This document shows, in pieces, positions 21,056 to 32,619 of a stretch of DNA of 64,000 nt. The position numbers and the translations under genes are program-made. Source of the DNA: Raphanus sativus. Taxonomy: Eukaryota; Streptophyta; Magnoliopsida; Brassicales; Brassicaceae. Location of the stretch: assembly GCF_000801105.2 (NCBI RefSeq), contig NC_079519.1, positions 28,495,288-28,559,287 on the forward strand. The letters run 5' to 3'. Positions within the stretch are counted from its first letter, which is position 1, and each line of letters begins with the position of its first letter. The notes under the pieces are model-generated. The model made no database searches, had not been told where the DNA came from, and saw only the letters and a program-made list of their open reading frames with translations.

Positions 21056-24000
21056 ATGTCTTCAGGAGGTTATTATCGTTCATGGATGGATAAACCTCAT
21101 TTGGATCCCAACACCAAATTGCTTACGGAAGAATACGTTCAAGGGATTAAAGAATTCATGAGGCTTGTTCAACAACAACCAGATGCAAAAAATGGTATGT
21201 TAAGATGTCCCTGCTCTAGTTGCAATAATAATAAAGTTATAGAAGAATTTAATGTTTGGACTCATTTGTATATGAAAGGGTTTTCACGTAATTACAAAGT
21301 TTGGTATCTTCATGGAGAAACTGGTTATGAATATGGTAGTACTAGCGAACCTCAGCCTATTAGTGAATTTCAGTCGGATATTAGGTTAGAAGAATCTAGA
21401 ACGGATATAGATTATGGTGTAGGTACTGAGCAGATGGTACATGATCATTATAGAGGGGAAGAACCAAATCCCGAATCTAGGAGATTTTTTGACATGTTAG
21501 ATGCAGGAAAACAACCTTTGTATCAAAATTGTAGAGATGGTCATTCAGCCTTATCATCTGCAACTAGATTAATGGGTATTAAGACAGACTATAATTTGGC
21601 TGAAGAATGTATGGATGCGATTACTGATTTTGTCAAAGGCATTCTACCTGAGGATAATGTTGCACCGGGTTCATACTACGAAGTTCAGAAACTGGTTGCC
21701 GGTCTTCAACTACCGTACGAAGTGATAGATGTATGTATTGACAACTGCATGATCTACTGGAGAGCGGATGAGACACGGAATGAATGCAAATTTTGTGGGA
21801 AACCTCGTTTCCAGGAGACGAGGGGAAGAGTTCCGATCCCGTTCAAAAGAATGTGGTATTTGCCTTTGACGGAAAGATTGAAGAGGTTGTATCAGTGTGA
21901 GCGCACAGCAAAAGCAATGAGATGGCATGCAGAGCATTCCACAAATGGTGAGATTAGACATCCTTCAGATGCGAAGGCTTGGAAACATTTCCAGTCAACA
22001 TATCCAGAATTTGCAGAAGAGAGAAGAAATGTTTATCTTGGATTATCTACTGATGGTTTCAGCCCATTTGGAAAGCATGGAAGACAGTATTCTCTTTGGC
22101 CAGTTATTGTGACACCGTACAACCTACCGCCGAGCTTGTGCATGCGACGAGAGTTTTTGTTCCTCTCAATTCTCGTCCCCGGGCCAGAGCATCCTAAAAG
22201 ATCACTAGATGTGTTTCTTCAACCACTGATATATGAGTTGCAACAACTATGGGCGCATGGTTTTGAGACATACGATGTTTCGTGCAAAGAAAACTTTCAT
22301 ATGCGGGCAGTACTTATGTGGACAATAAGTGACTTTCCAGCATATGGTATGTTATCTGGATGGACAACACATGGGAGACTATCATGTCCATATTGTCAAG
22401 ATGACACAGCTGCTTTCCAACTAAAGAACGGAAGGAAAACGTGTTGGTTTGATTGTCACAGGCGATTTCTACCACCTGATCATCCATACCGCAGGAGTAG
22501 GAATGCATTTACGAAGAACAAGCAGGTGTTTGATGGTCCACCTGTGGAAGTTAGTGGGGAAGATTTGTTGAAGCAGTTTAGGTATTTTGATGCAGAAAGG
22601 ACGCCAGATGTAGGTGGACATGAAAACATTCGAGTCAGTGCGGTTGGAGAGCTACATAACTGGCACAAAAAGAGTATTTTCTGGGATCTGCCATATTGGG
22701 AAAGTCATCTATTGCGGCATAATTTAGATGTCATGCATATTGAGAAGAACTTCTTCGACAATCTGATGAACACATTCCTTAACATCCAAGGTAAAACGAA
22801 GGATAACTTGAAGTCAAGGTTGGATTTAGTCGATATCTGTGATCGTCCTGAACTTCATGTGGATGAGAATGGTACGGCCCCTTTTCCCATTTATCGTCTG
22901 GATGGTGCTAGAAAAGAAGAGTTCTTTGATTGGATTACAGATAAAGTGAAATTTCCTGACGGATATGCATCAAATTTGGGGAACTGCGTTGATAGAAGCG
23001 AAGGAAAGTTTACTGGCTTGAAGAGTCATGATTGTCATGTAATTATGCAGCGCCTCCTTCCGTTTGCTTTTTCAGCATTATTGCCACGTAATGTTCATGA
23101 AGCAATTGCAGGTATCTTTTATTTTTACAGTTTAATTTATTTTTATATTTAACAGTTATGCTTATATAAACTAATACTTATGAAATCTATGTCTTTTATC
23201 TATGTAGGGATAAGTGTTTTCTTCCGCGATTTATGCAGCAGAGTAGTGACTGAAGAGGGTATTAATAATTTGAAGACAAACGCTCCAGTCAGCATGTGCA
23301 ACCTCGAGAAGATATTTCCTCCATCATTCTTTGATGTTATGGAACATCTTGTTATTCATCTCGCAAGAGAATTGGAACTTGGTGGTCCTGTGCAGTACAG
23401 ATGGATGTATATTTTTGAGCGTTATATGCATCATCTGAAGAAGATGGTCAAAAATTTAAGCCGGGTGGAAGGATCTATAGTGGCACAGGTGATCAATGAA
23501 GAAACTGCAATTTTTGCTGAAAATTATTTTCCACCAGAAGTGCATACAAAACACCGAAGACCTTCTCGGCACAATGACAGAGGAGAGAGAGCAACATATC
23601 ATGTTACTGTCCCAAGCATGTTCAAGGAAATAGGACGACTTAGTGGAACATTCACGAAGCGGAGACTTACGGACACTGAGCACGCTCATTTGCAAACATA
23701 TTTGCTCACCAACTGTGAAGATGTTCTACAATATGAGAGGTAAAAATATTTATTCATTTACATTGTTTTTTTAATATTCAATAAATTGATATAATATTTT
23801 TGTATATAGTGTATATATGGCGGAGTTGCGTATGACTCACAGCCATGCAACAGAACATGAGCTTCAACAACTTAGAGATAATGGATTTGCTGCGTGGCTT
23901 CGTAGTTATGTGAGTTATATATATCATATTACCCTATGCAAATGAGTAGTTTAATTTTAATATAAACAAATTAACTTTTCACTCATATATGTTTTTAATT

Positions 24001-24561
24001 TATAGGTGAATGATGGTTTGGCCAGAGGTTTTGTGTTCGATGATTGGATACGCGAATTTGTGCAGGGACCAAACTATGTGGTCAAATCATATCCAAAATT
24101 CTGTACGCGAGGATATGCATTCACAAAGAAAGGTCATTCTAAGACAACATATGATGCTGGTGTTTCATCTTCTTCCGGTGACGATGTCTACTACGGCAAC
24201 ATAAAAGAAATATTAGAAATCCAATTTCCTGGAATGGTTGGATTGCGTTGTGTAGTATTCTATTGTGATTGGTATGACACCACCCTAGATAGAGGAGTGA
24301 AGATTGATGCGTTTGGTGTTATATCGGTTCATTCGCGGCGGAAACTTCAATATTATGATCCCTTCATTCTTGGTTCGCAAGCTGATCAGGTATGTTAATT
24401 TATTCATAATTTTTTACCAATATCATTAATTAATGTTATATACTCTACTAATACTTGTAAAATTGATATGTATAGGTGTGCTACATCAGTTACCCTCGGG
24501 TGACGTACAGAGACGATCCTCTACCCACGGCTCATATCTCTTCCCCCAAACCCGAAATCAT
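21056..24561 (+). CDS. CACTA transposase (Tnp2 type), exons 1-5
   Basis: Exons 21056-23111, 23208-23739, 23810-23909, 24006-24389 and 24476-24561 join in frame. Domains in order: an N-terminal transposase-associated domain (about residues 7-85, CPCSSC zinc-like motif); the Transposase_21 catalytic region (about 220-580, with LSTDGFSPFG near 330 and DVMHIEKN near 560); DUF4218 (about 700-860); and DUF4216 (about 940-1030). It would cut and join the element ends in the nucleus. The start is the first ATG after the left subterminal repeats. Exon 5 ends in AT, and the next bases, GTAAG, complete an ATG and then a TAA. An unspliced message therefore ends here at 1053 residues, and splicing continues into the next entry. 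Confidence 0.92.
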
Positions 24562-24744
24562 GTAAGAATCATCCTAACCTTTGTTTATTTCAATTTTTTA
24601 GGGTTTTGGATGTTAGATCTCCGATTTGTTCTTGTTTGATTGAATGTTTTAGGATTGAATGGATTGTTTAGGATATATAAGTTAGGATTGTTGTTGTTTT
24701 AATTTTTTTCTGGAATTATTTTGTGTTTTTGTTAAATTCAAAAC

Positions 24745-25125
24745 GTTTTACTATTTTTTAAAACGTTTTTTGATATTTAAAAACGTTTTTTGATATTTAA
24801 AAACGTTTTTTTCAAGTTTACAGTTTAAACTATGTATTATTTAAAACGTTTTTTTTTTTTTGATTTTTAGAAACGTTTTTTTTGATTTTTAAAAAACGTT
24901 TTTTGATTTTTAAAAATGATTTTTGATTTTTAAAAACGTTTTTTGATATTTAAAAACGTTTTTTCAAGTTTACAGTTTAAACTATGTATTATTTAAAACG
25001 TTTTATTTTTTGGTTGATTTTTAGAAACGTTTTTTGATTTTTAAAAACGTTTTTTGATTTTTAAAAATGATTTTTGATTTTTAAAAACGTTTTTCGATTT
25101 TTAAAAATATTTAACAACCCTTTTC
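24745..25125. repeat. AACGTTTTT minisatellite inside a CACTA intron
   Basis: About fifteen imperfect units of TTTTTGATTTTTAAAAACG fill most of the 671 bp intron 24562-25232. A longer sub-block (CAAGTTTACAGTTTAAACTA...) occurs twice, near 24812 and 24964. A TATATA run follows at 25162. Confidence 0.9.
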
Positions 25126-25232
25126 AATATTTATAAAAAATTATAATTTTTTATATTTTTATATATATATATATATAAATCATTTTTTATGTAAAAATCA
25201 TTTTAATTAATTTGATGTATTAATTTTTTTAG

Positions 25233-26691
25233 GTCCGAGGAATCACCCCGCCCTGCAGCCCGTCGACGTAGTTCGGTGAGCTCTTCCCGTGCATCGGGAT
25301 CGTCTCACGAACAAAACTCGTTTCCCGCATATATTCCCGCTCCACCTCCCGCTCAACAGAATCCGGGGGTCATGCCAGTTGAACTATTGGTTCAACAACC
25401 GGGTCGAGAGCATCTCCCGGTTCTCCATCCCACCCCACGACGAGGACATAGCACTTGGTTAGTATTTTTTTTATTTGTTGCATTATGTTTTTTTCCATTA
25501 ATTAACTTGTTAACTTGTATTTTTTTAAAGGTTCACCAAGTCGAGTAATGGCATTAGCAGGAGCATCAACCAGATGATGTATTCCATGCTCCAAATTGGA
25601 TATACGAAGTGGAGTGAGATCCCTCAAGAAGACCAAGAGTTGTGGTTTCGTCAATTTGCGGTAATAACTCTTCATTTTTTAAAATTACTTACATTTTTTT
25701 AATATATCTACTTATTAAAATTATGTGTGTTTTGTAGCAAGAGTTCAACTGGCACCCCGATCACACGGAAACAGTCCGTATTAGATTCAAAGCTAAGGCC
25801 ATGGACTCTTATACAAAGCAAGTGAATGCGTGGAAGAAAGTTTGGCAGAAGAACAAGAGGCCACGGAACATCAACGGGAGGGTGTTCGAGCAGTTGGTAG
25901 CTCATTGGCAGAAGGACGAAACTGCAGAGACGTCTTCTAGGAACTCTAAGAACCGGAAGAGCGATCGTGGCGGGAAAGGTATGTATGTGCACAACCTCGG
26001 GGCTTGCTCTATGTCTACTAAGGAAGATGAACTTGTAAGTTTTTTTTATTATTTATCTTTATGTTTATTTATATAAATATTTTATATATTCCTTGGCTAA
26101 TAATGGTGGTTTTTTAGATCGAAGCAAATGACGGTAATCCCGTTGATCGACTCCAACTCATTAAGGTGGCTCACACTAACAAGAAGACGGGTCAAATTCA
26201 GGACCTCTTGATCAAAGATGTCGTTGATTTGGTGGAAACTGAAATAGCATCTCAATCTCAGCCTCTCTCTGATGACGGCGATTCAGTGGGAGCTTCAACC
26301 AACTTGTCCCGATTGCAAATCAATGAGATGGTTGAAAAGGTAATTTTTTTTTATTAATATATTCATTTTATAATGTAGTTTACTAACTTAAAATATTTTG
26401 TAGGCTGTTCCTAAAAGGAAAGGAGGCTTTTTAGTTGGATTGGCCCGCCGTGCTTCTTCGTATCCGGCATCTTCTTCGCAGGCTCCGTATGCCGATCCCA
26501 TGATTCTCGATGAGCTACATGACAAAGGTGAACGGATTGTGGCATTGGAGGAGCAGAACGCCACTATCCAAGCTGAGAATGCCACTATCCTTGCTGAGAA
26601 TGCCACTATCCTTGCTGAGTTGGCATCCCAAAAGAAGACCAACGCCGAGATAATGGAGAAGCTAAACCGTTTATTTGCTTCGAGTTCTTAG
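25233..26691 (+). CDS. CACTA second protein module (Ptta/En-Spm type), exons 6-10
   Basis: Exons 25233-25457, 25531-25660, 25738-26034, 26118-26339 and 26404-26691 continue the Tnp2 frame without a stop, giving a combined product of 1439 residues. Alternatively a separate protein could start at the ATG split across the 24561/25233 junction (MSEESPRPAARRRSS). The module has a Ser/Pro-rich start, then a plant Ptta/En-Spm transposase-like region (WSEIPQEDQELWFRQFA through NINGRVFEQLVAHW), and a C-terminal coiled coil of near-perfect heptads (NATIQAE NATILAE NATILAE). By analogy with TnpA it probably binds the subterminal repeats and brings the ends together. Confidence 0.85.
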
Positions 26692-26879
26692 TTTTTTTCT
26701 GAATTTTAAAACTTTCTGAATGTTTTTTTTTAATATTTCGGTTTGTATGAATTTAAATTCTATAATATTATTAGTTTTCAATTTCAGATTTATTTTAATT
26801 AAATTTATAAAATTGCAAAATTTTATTCTATAATAAAAATATTTAAAAATGCAAAATACAAATTCTATATTGAAAAATT

Positions 26880-27380
26880 GGAAATACTGACGAACCATGT
26901 CCCTCGGAAAATACCGACGAACCGCGGTCCTCGGAAAATACCGACGAACCTGTCCCTCGGAAAATACCGACGAACATGTCCCTCGGAAAATACCGACGAA
27001 CCTGTCCCTCGGAAATTACCGACGAACAATGTCGTCGGAAAATACTGACGAACGTAGTCGTCGGTATTTACCGAGGGACCGAGTTCGTCGGTATTTCCGA
27101 GGGACAGGTTCGTCGGTATTTTCCGAGGGACCTAGTTCGTCAGTATTTTCCAATTTTCCGAGGACCGCTGTTGTCGGAGCTGTTATCGGAATGTGGTCAG
27201 AAGTTCGTCAGAATATAGTTTCTCGGCATTCGTCAGAAATTCGTCGGTGTGGCTGACGAAATTCCGACGAAGTTCGAAATTCCGACGAAATGATACCGAC
27301 GGACAGTTTCGTCAGATATTCGTCAAAATATGTCTATTCCGACGATATTCTGACGAATTCGTCCGTCAGTATCCGCCTGC
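26880..27380. repeat. CACTA right subterminal repeat region
   Basis: Direct units of CTCGGAAAATACCGACGAAC, repeated six or more times, then inverted units of TTCGTCGGTATTTTCCGAGG. It mirrors the left end. Open frames here are repeat artefacts. Confidence 0.9.
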
Positions 27381-27395
27381 TTTCTTGTAGTGTAG

Positions 27396-27864
27396 CTAGA
27401 AAGTAAACTCAAAAGATTTTTTTATTTTTTATTTAGTTTGGATGAGAATAATCCTATAGATAGTTTTACCATTTCTACATCTATATACATGCTGATATAT
27501 GTTGAACTTTCCATGAAAGTGTTGTTCTCGTTTGCCGTTTCATATTTGATATTTGTGATTATTTAAGAGAATTAATATATTCTAGCTTGCTTTAAATAGT
27601 CATGTTCTTCAAATGATTTTACTAGTTTCAGTAATTGTATAATTCGGGCAACTTTGAATATTACATGAATTAGCACTATTTTGGACTATAGGATTAGTTA
27701 TAGTTATTGAATATTACATGAATTAGCACTGCTTTTGGTTATTCCAAAAAGAATTCAAAGTGATGCTTTTCATTTGGCTAGGTACGGACTTCTCACCTGT
27801 TTTGAATAACTAAACTTGAACTCGTCAACTAGTTTCTCGGTTAAGAGCCCTTTTTAATAAACTT
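27396..27864. other. Intergenic between CACTA and Helitron
   Basis: AT-rich DNA with no supported gene. A short direct repeat (GAATATTACATGAATTAGCACT) occurs at about 27656 and 27709. Confidence 0.5.
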
Positions 27865-27865
27865 A

Positions 27866-30330
27866 CTAGGTGATCACCCGCACCCTGTGCGGGGCGAACG
27901 GAAAAGAAATTATAAATTTTAATTATAGATATTGAAAACATAAAAATGACATATTATATTTGGTATAATTAGGATAAGTAATGTTGTCATACAGACTAAT
28001 GTAAGGAAAACCAACTTGGGATTACAGGTTTATTGAATTTTTCAATCAACAAAAAAAATTATTGAAGTATCCGGATAATGATAATTTTATTATGGTTGAC
28101 AAATGTAATTGTCTTATTACCGAAGTTAAATCGTTATATTTCATTAAAATCATACTGATTTTGAAGTACATAAAAGTTGTAAGAAGAATATAAATAAATT
28201 GAAGTAAATTTAGAGGATTTATTAGGACTCAAAATTGTAAAAGAGACCCTTTATCGAACCTTAATATCCATTATGACTCAAAATACATATGAATTTCTTT
28301 TGATTTATTTTTTCTTTATAAGAGTGTTTTTACTAAAAAAATATTGATGGGACATGAGATCATGGGTTACGGTTCGGATGTTGGATTCGATCTCTTTTCT
28401 CATCACCTGATATATTTAGATATTGCCACAAAGTAATGTTGTAAATCCCTAATTGTTCATCGATTTCTAGATAATTATATAAAGTATTACATGTATAGGG
28501 CAAAAATTAAGGAAGTCCACATTAAAATTGATGTTTTCTTAAATTTAATCGGAAATAATTATATGAAGTTCCAAATTTAATGTATGTCACCATTTATGAT
28601 AATTTCGTAAAACAATTTATTGCACAAAATTAAGAGATTGGAAGAAATTTAATAGGAAATTCCTTTTTGAAATGTATTTTATAATATTTCAAGATTGCTC
28701 ATAAAATTTTTATATACAACATTTTGATTTTACAATATAAAACAGTTTATATTATCTCAAAATAAATGTCATGTATCCCATAAAATACAAAAAAATATTA
28801 ATAAAAATGAAAGTCACATACCAAAGTTTTATAATCATAGTTTCCAATCCCTGAAGAATGGTATGAAGCATAAAGAAATTAAATATTATAAAAATATGAA
28901 TGTATATACATAGTCAAAACTCTATCATTTGTGACTAATATATAAGATTATCCTATTAATTTCATTTAGGATTATAATTTTAGATTTCAAGATAATAATA
29001 GAAAGTATTATAAACATATGGCGAAAATTAAGGAATTACACATTAAAAATGGTTTGTTCTTTAAATTTAGTCGAAAATAATTATATAAATTTCCAAATGA
29101 AATGTCTATCACCATTTATGATAATTTTGTAATGAACATTATTATTGCAAAATTTAAGGGAATGCAAAAAAATTAATATGTAATTCCTTTTTGAATGTAA
29201 GCTCATAATGTTTTATATACGACTTTGATTTTACAATATAAAGCAGTTTGTATTGTCCAATCCAAAATAAATATCATGTATCTCATAAACTAAAAAATAT
29301 TATTCAAAATAAATGTCATGTACTAAAGATTTATAGAAGAACATAATTATGGTTCTTGTATATTTTCTGATCTCTTAAAAAATGTCATGTATCATTTATT
29401 AATCGTAAAGAAGTTAAATATTATAATAATATGAATTGTATATATAGTCAAAACTCTATCAGTTGTGACTATATATATTAGACTATCCTATTAATTTCGT
29501 ATATGATTATAATCAGAGATTTTCAGATAATTATAGAAAGTATTATATGCATATGGCATAAATTAAGGAAGTCCACATTAAACATTGATATTTGCCTTAA
29601 ATTTAATCGGAAAGAATTATATAAATTTCCATTTTCAATATATATGTCATCATTTATGATAATTTTGTAATCAAAAAGTATTTTTGCAAAAATTTAGGGA
29701 TTTCAATAAATTTAATATAGAATTCCTTTTTGAATGTATTTTATAATTTTCAAGATTGCTCATAAATTTTATATAAAACCTTTTGATATTATAATATAAA
29801 ACAATTTATATTGTCTATCTAAAAATAAATGTCATGTATCCCATAAAATACAAAAAATATTCATCAAAATAAATGTCATGCACTAAAGTTTTAGAGAAAA
29901 ACAAAATTATGAATCATTTATATTTTTCAGTCCCTAAAAATATCATTTAAAATTTAGAGTCGTAAAGAAATATAATATTATAAAAATATGAATCATATAT
30001 ATAGTCAAAATTCTATCAATTGTGACTATAGATATCATATACTATCATATTAATTTCGTATAACATTATAAAAACCCTATCGGATTTGATATTATCGTCC
30101 ATATCAATGCACATAACCAATTAATATCAATTAATATGACTAAAACATTATGTTAAGTTACTATTATTTCACAATGGCAAAAAATGTAATAAGTCTAGTA
30201 AGAAGAGGATTTTTACACAAAGAGGTTGAGAAGTAATATGGTGTTGCCACATAGGAAATGTCATTCTTGTTAATAACACATGAATATAAGGTTAGTCTCT
30301 AAAAGTGCTTCTATTTTAATATATAAGGGA
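27866..30330 (-). mobile_element. Helitron (minus strand) with internal repeats
   Basis: The minus-strand 5' end is TCCCTTATATATTAAAATAG at 30330. The 3' end at 27866 is CTAG after a perfect 7 bp stem with a CCT loop (27877-27893). Flanking bases are A and T, as expected. The 2465 bp body is AT-rich without Rep/helicase genes. A second 5' end of the same kind lies at 31815, so the mobilised unit may instead extend to there. Confidence 0.85.
28497..30080. repeat. Three ~520 bp tandem units inside the Helitron
   Basis: Blocks starting near 28497, 29016 and 29548 share GGC(A/G)AAAATTAAGGAA, ATTTAATCGGAAA, CACCATTTATGATAATTT and AATAAATGTCATGTA in the same order. Divergence is considerable, so the amplification is old. 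Confidence 0.85.
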
Positions 30331-30379
30331 TATCAACTATGTGACAAAAATTTGAATATGATTTTAAAACGGAACTTAC

Positions 30380-30625
30380 TCTGCATCACGTATCAGCAAT
30401 GAAATCTTCGGGATCTCTTTTCCATTAACTGAAAACATCTGAATGCGACCCACTTGCACAACATGTCCGATGACATCTATAATAACCAAAATGGATTAGT
30501 AAAACAACTATATAACAATATTTGATACTTCATGAACAGAAAAAAATTGAATTACCAATCAGAATATGAGGATTACGCGATCCATCGAGGATATTTTTGA
30601 AAGGCACAAAACAAAAAACAGCCAT
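30380..30625 (-). pseudogene. Replication protein A1-like fragment
   Basis: Two exons, 30556-30625 and 30380-30476, join in phase to read MAVFCFVPFKNILDGSRNPH, then ILIDVIGHVVQVGRIQMFSV and KEIPKISLLIRDAE. This is the OB-fold region of RPA1/70 kDa-like single-strand DNA-binding proteins (the DVIG.VV motif). A GTAAGT donor follows, but no further exon is seen before the Helitron end at 30330. Plant Helitrons often carry RPA1 homologues, so this is probably Helitron cargo or a gene piece cut by the Helitron. Expression is doubtful. Confidence 0.7.
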
Positions 30626-30639
30626 TTGTGTTGGGTATC

Positions 30640-31699
30640 AACGAAATGTGACAAAGAGTTTTTATAACAAAACAAAAGACAGCCATTTACTCACATGGCT
30701 TTCCTTTTATAACAAATGTGACAAAGATTTTTTATAATTATGGTAACATCAAAACTAAGACTATGCCACAAATATGAAACATTAAAAGAAATATCACTAA
30801 TCATATCAATTAAGCCTCAATTACGTGGTGATTGAGTTAATACGGAAAGAGTGCGATCTGATTAGGGACTGAATCCTAAATCAATCATGCTTTGCGAGAT
30901 TTCATATTCAGGAAATTCAAGAAATTAATGCAAATAATAATGTACGATCTGATTAGGGACTGAATCATAAATCAATCATAATTATTCTTTGACTGGCATA
31001 CGAAATTGGGAGATTTTATATTCATGATTTGCGAGATTTCATATTCAATAATGACATTTATTGTATCATTAAATCGTTTTAAATTATGCATTCATTGTAT
31101 TATAAAAATACAAAAGTATAAAAATTACAATACACATAAAATATAAAAACAATTCTTCAAAATATATGTTTTCACGAAACGATGGATGTGTATGAAAATA
31201 TGACATACAACTATTATAAGTATGAGCATTATATTAACAATATATATATAATATATATATAATATATATAAATATATATGTTCTTGGAACAAAATATATA
31301 TATATCTACGGTGAAAAAAAAAAATATTTTATGTTAGTATCAGCATTATAACTTCAGTTGAGAAAGAATACATCACCAAAATATAAAAGAAGTATACATA
31401 ATGTTATTGTCTGTATAAACATAAACTATAAAACAGACATATAAAAGTGCCATTTCCTGCGAGCAATATAACTCTATTTTATAAACATATTTTGTAAACA
31501 TAAAATATAAAAGAGGCATATAAGAGGTAGTTTATGGTTTAGCATGAACGTAAAGCATTGGACATTAACTATATGCACATCACGTATAGCACATCACGCA
31601 AAGCATTGGGTATTAATAACATTTATTCCCTTTTGATTATAACATATGTCAATTACAATGGCATGAGAGGTAAATATTCTAGGCAAGGATGGGCTTTTG
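30640..31699. other. AT-rich DNA between the two Helitron 5' ends
   Basis: No gene seen. Contains TATATA-rich runs at 31235-31290 and a short duplicated block (GATTAGGGACTGAAT) near 30860 and 30950. Confidence 0.5.
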
Positions 31700-31815
31700 A
31701 AAAATTGGTGTGAGGTGAAATGTGGAGATGCCACATAGGAAATGGCACACATGTAATAAACACATGATCAAAAGGTTAATTTGATTAGTGGTCTCCTCAA
31801 ATAATAGTAAGGGGA
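31700..31815 (-). mobile_element. Second Helitron 5' end
   Basis: Minus-strand TCCCCTTACTATTATTTG at 31815, preceded by A on that strand. The adjacent 100 bases (GCCACATAGGAAATG..., ACACATGA, AAGGTTA) match those inside the 30330 end. It belongs to the same Helitron family. No matching 3' end is seen between the two, so it may share the end at 27866. Confidence 0.6.
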
Positions 31816-32178
31816 TATATGGCTCGTTTTCAGTAATAAGAAATATAAAAGGGTATATAACCTAAAACATTTTGTTGGTGAAAAATACTTGCAACGTACT
31901 GAAATGTATAGCTCAAACTGAAGGAAACGTTTAGTTTGCGTCTTATTTGAACTCGTATTTTTATTGAATGTAAGCCTTTTTAAACCCAAGAACAAGGAAA
32001 CATTTTACGGCCTTAGTACGAATTTACTATACGTTAATGAAAGAAAAGAATCAGAGATTAATGTACCAAAATCTTAAACCTTATCATCGTTTCTTTCCGT
32101 TCTGTGAAGCGTCCTCCTGCAATGACACCAATTCTCAAGATTACAGAGAGTAAGACTGACACTGAGAGATAGAAACCA

Positions 32179-32597
32179 TTATGGTTGAACGTCCGGCGGA
32201 TTTTGTGGTGGTGGACCTGGTGGTGGTGGTGGTGGTGGTGGAGAAATCCTACCATGCGCAAAGCGGAAATAGAGTGACCTTGGTTCATCTTCAATCAGTC
32301 TCCACCCGATACAGCGCAGCAGTTCACGCAAGATACTTCATACCCGTAGTAGAGATCGTTGCCGTAAGGAACCACGTCTTCTCCGACCATAACATTGTAC
32401 CTGACAGAATAGATAGTTCTTAGCTTAACAGTTTCTCGAGAAAAGTCTCACTTGTCAAATTGGGAAACTTACACTTGATGGAACTCATACAGATTGTAAA
32501 AGTCGTCCAAGAGATGAGCACCCAATGCAATTTGGGCATTACATGTCGTACATGTAAACGCAGGTTCTTCTTTCTCTATCAAGAAAACCATCCCCAT
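32179..32597 (-). CDS. Yippee-like zinc-binding protein with Pro-rich tail, frameshifted
   Basis: Exon 1 (32473-32597) reads MGMVFLIEKEEPAFTCTTCN and onward. It splices by clean GTAAGT...CAG sites to exon 2 (from 32400), giving YNVMVGEDVVPYGNDLYYGY and SCVNCC. Two CxxC pairs 46 residues apart and the xNVxVGE motif fit the Yippee/Mis18 zinc fold, a small structural domain of poorly known role. After SCVNCCAV the frame stops at 32295-32297. One frame over, it continues as GWRLIEDEPRSLYFRFAHGR, then eight prolines and a stop at 32179, and GW is the expected family continuation. So there is a one-base frameshift near 32309-32320, real or an assembly error. An intron acceptor precedes the ATG, implying a 5' UTR exon. 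Confidence 0.55.
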
Positions 32598-32619
32598 ACT
32601 GAAAATTCAGAAAATTAAA

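Larger units (their letters stand above)
20456..27392 (+). mobile_element. Complete CACTA (En/Spm) DNA transposon
   Basis: 6937 bp with termini CACTACAAGAAAACA and TTTCTTGTAGTG and a 3 bp target duplication TAG (20453-20455 and 27393-27395). Both ends carry dense subterminal repeats built on CCGACGGAATTCCGACGA-like units, the expected binding sites for the element's own protein. It encodes a Tnp2-type transposase followed in the same direction by a second protein module. No stop or frameshift was found in the spliced reading, so it could be autonomous. Confidence 0.95.

Noticed and set aside
26897..27256. Open frame of about 119 codons with repeated KYRRT units
   Set aside because: It is translation of the CACTA right subterminal repeats, which are protein-binding DNA and not coding.
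32058..32294. Frame with a run of histidines, and on the plus strand a run of valines
   Set aside because: Both are other readings of the CCA/TGG repeat that encodes the polyproline tail of the Yippee-like gene.
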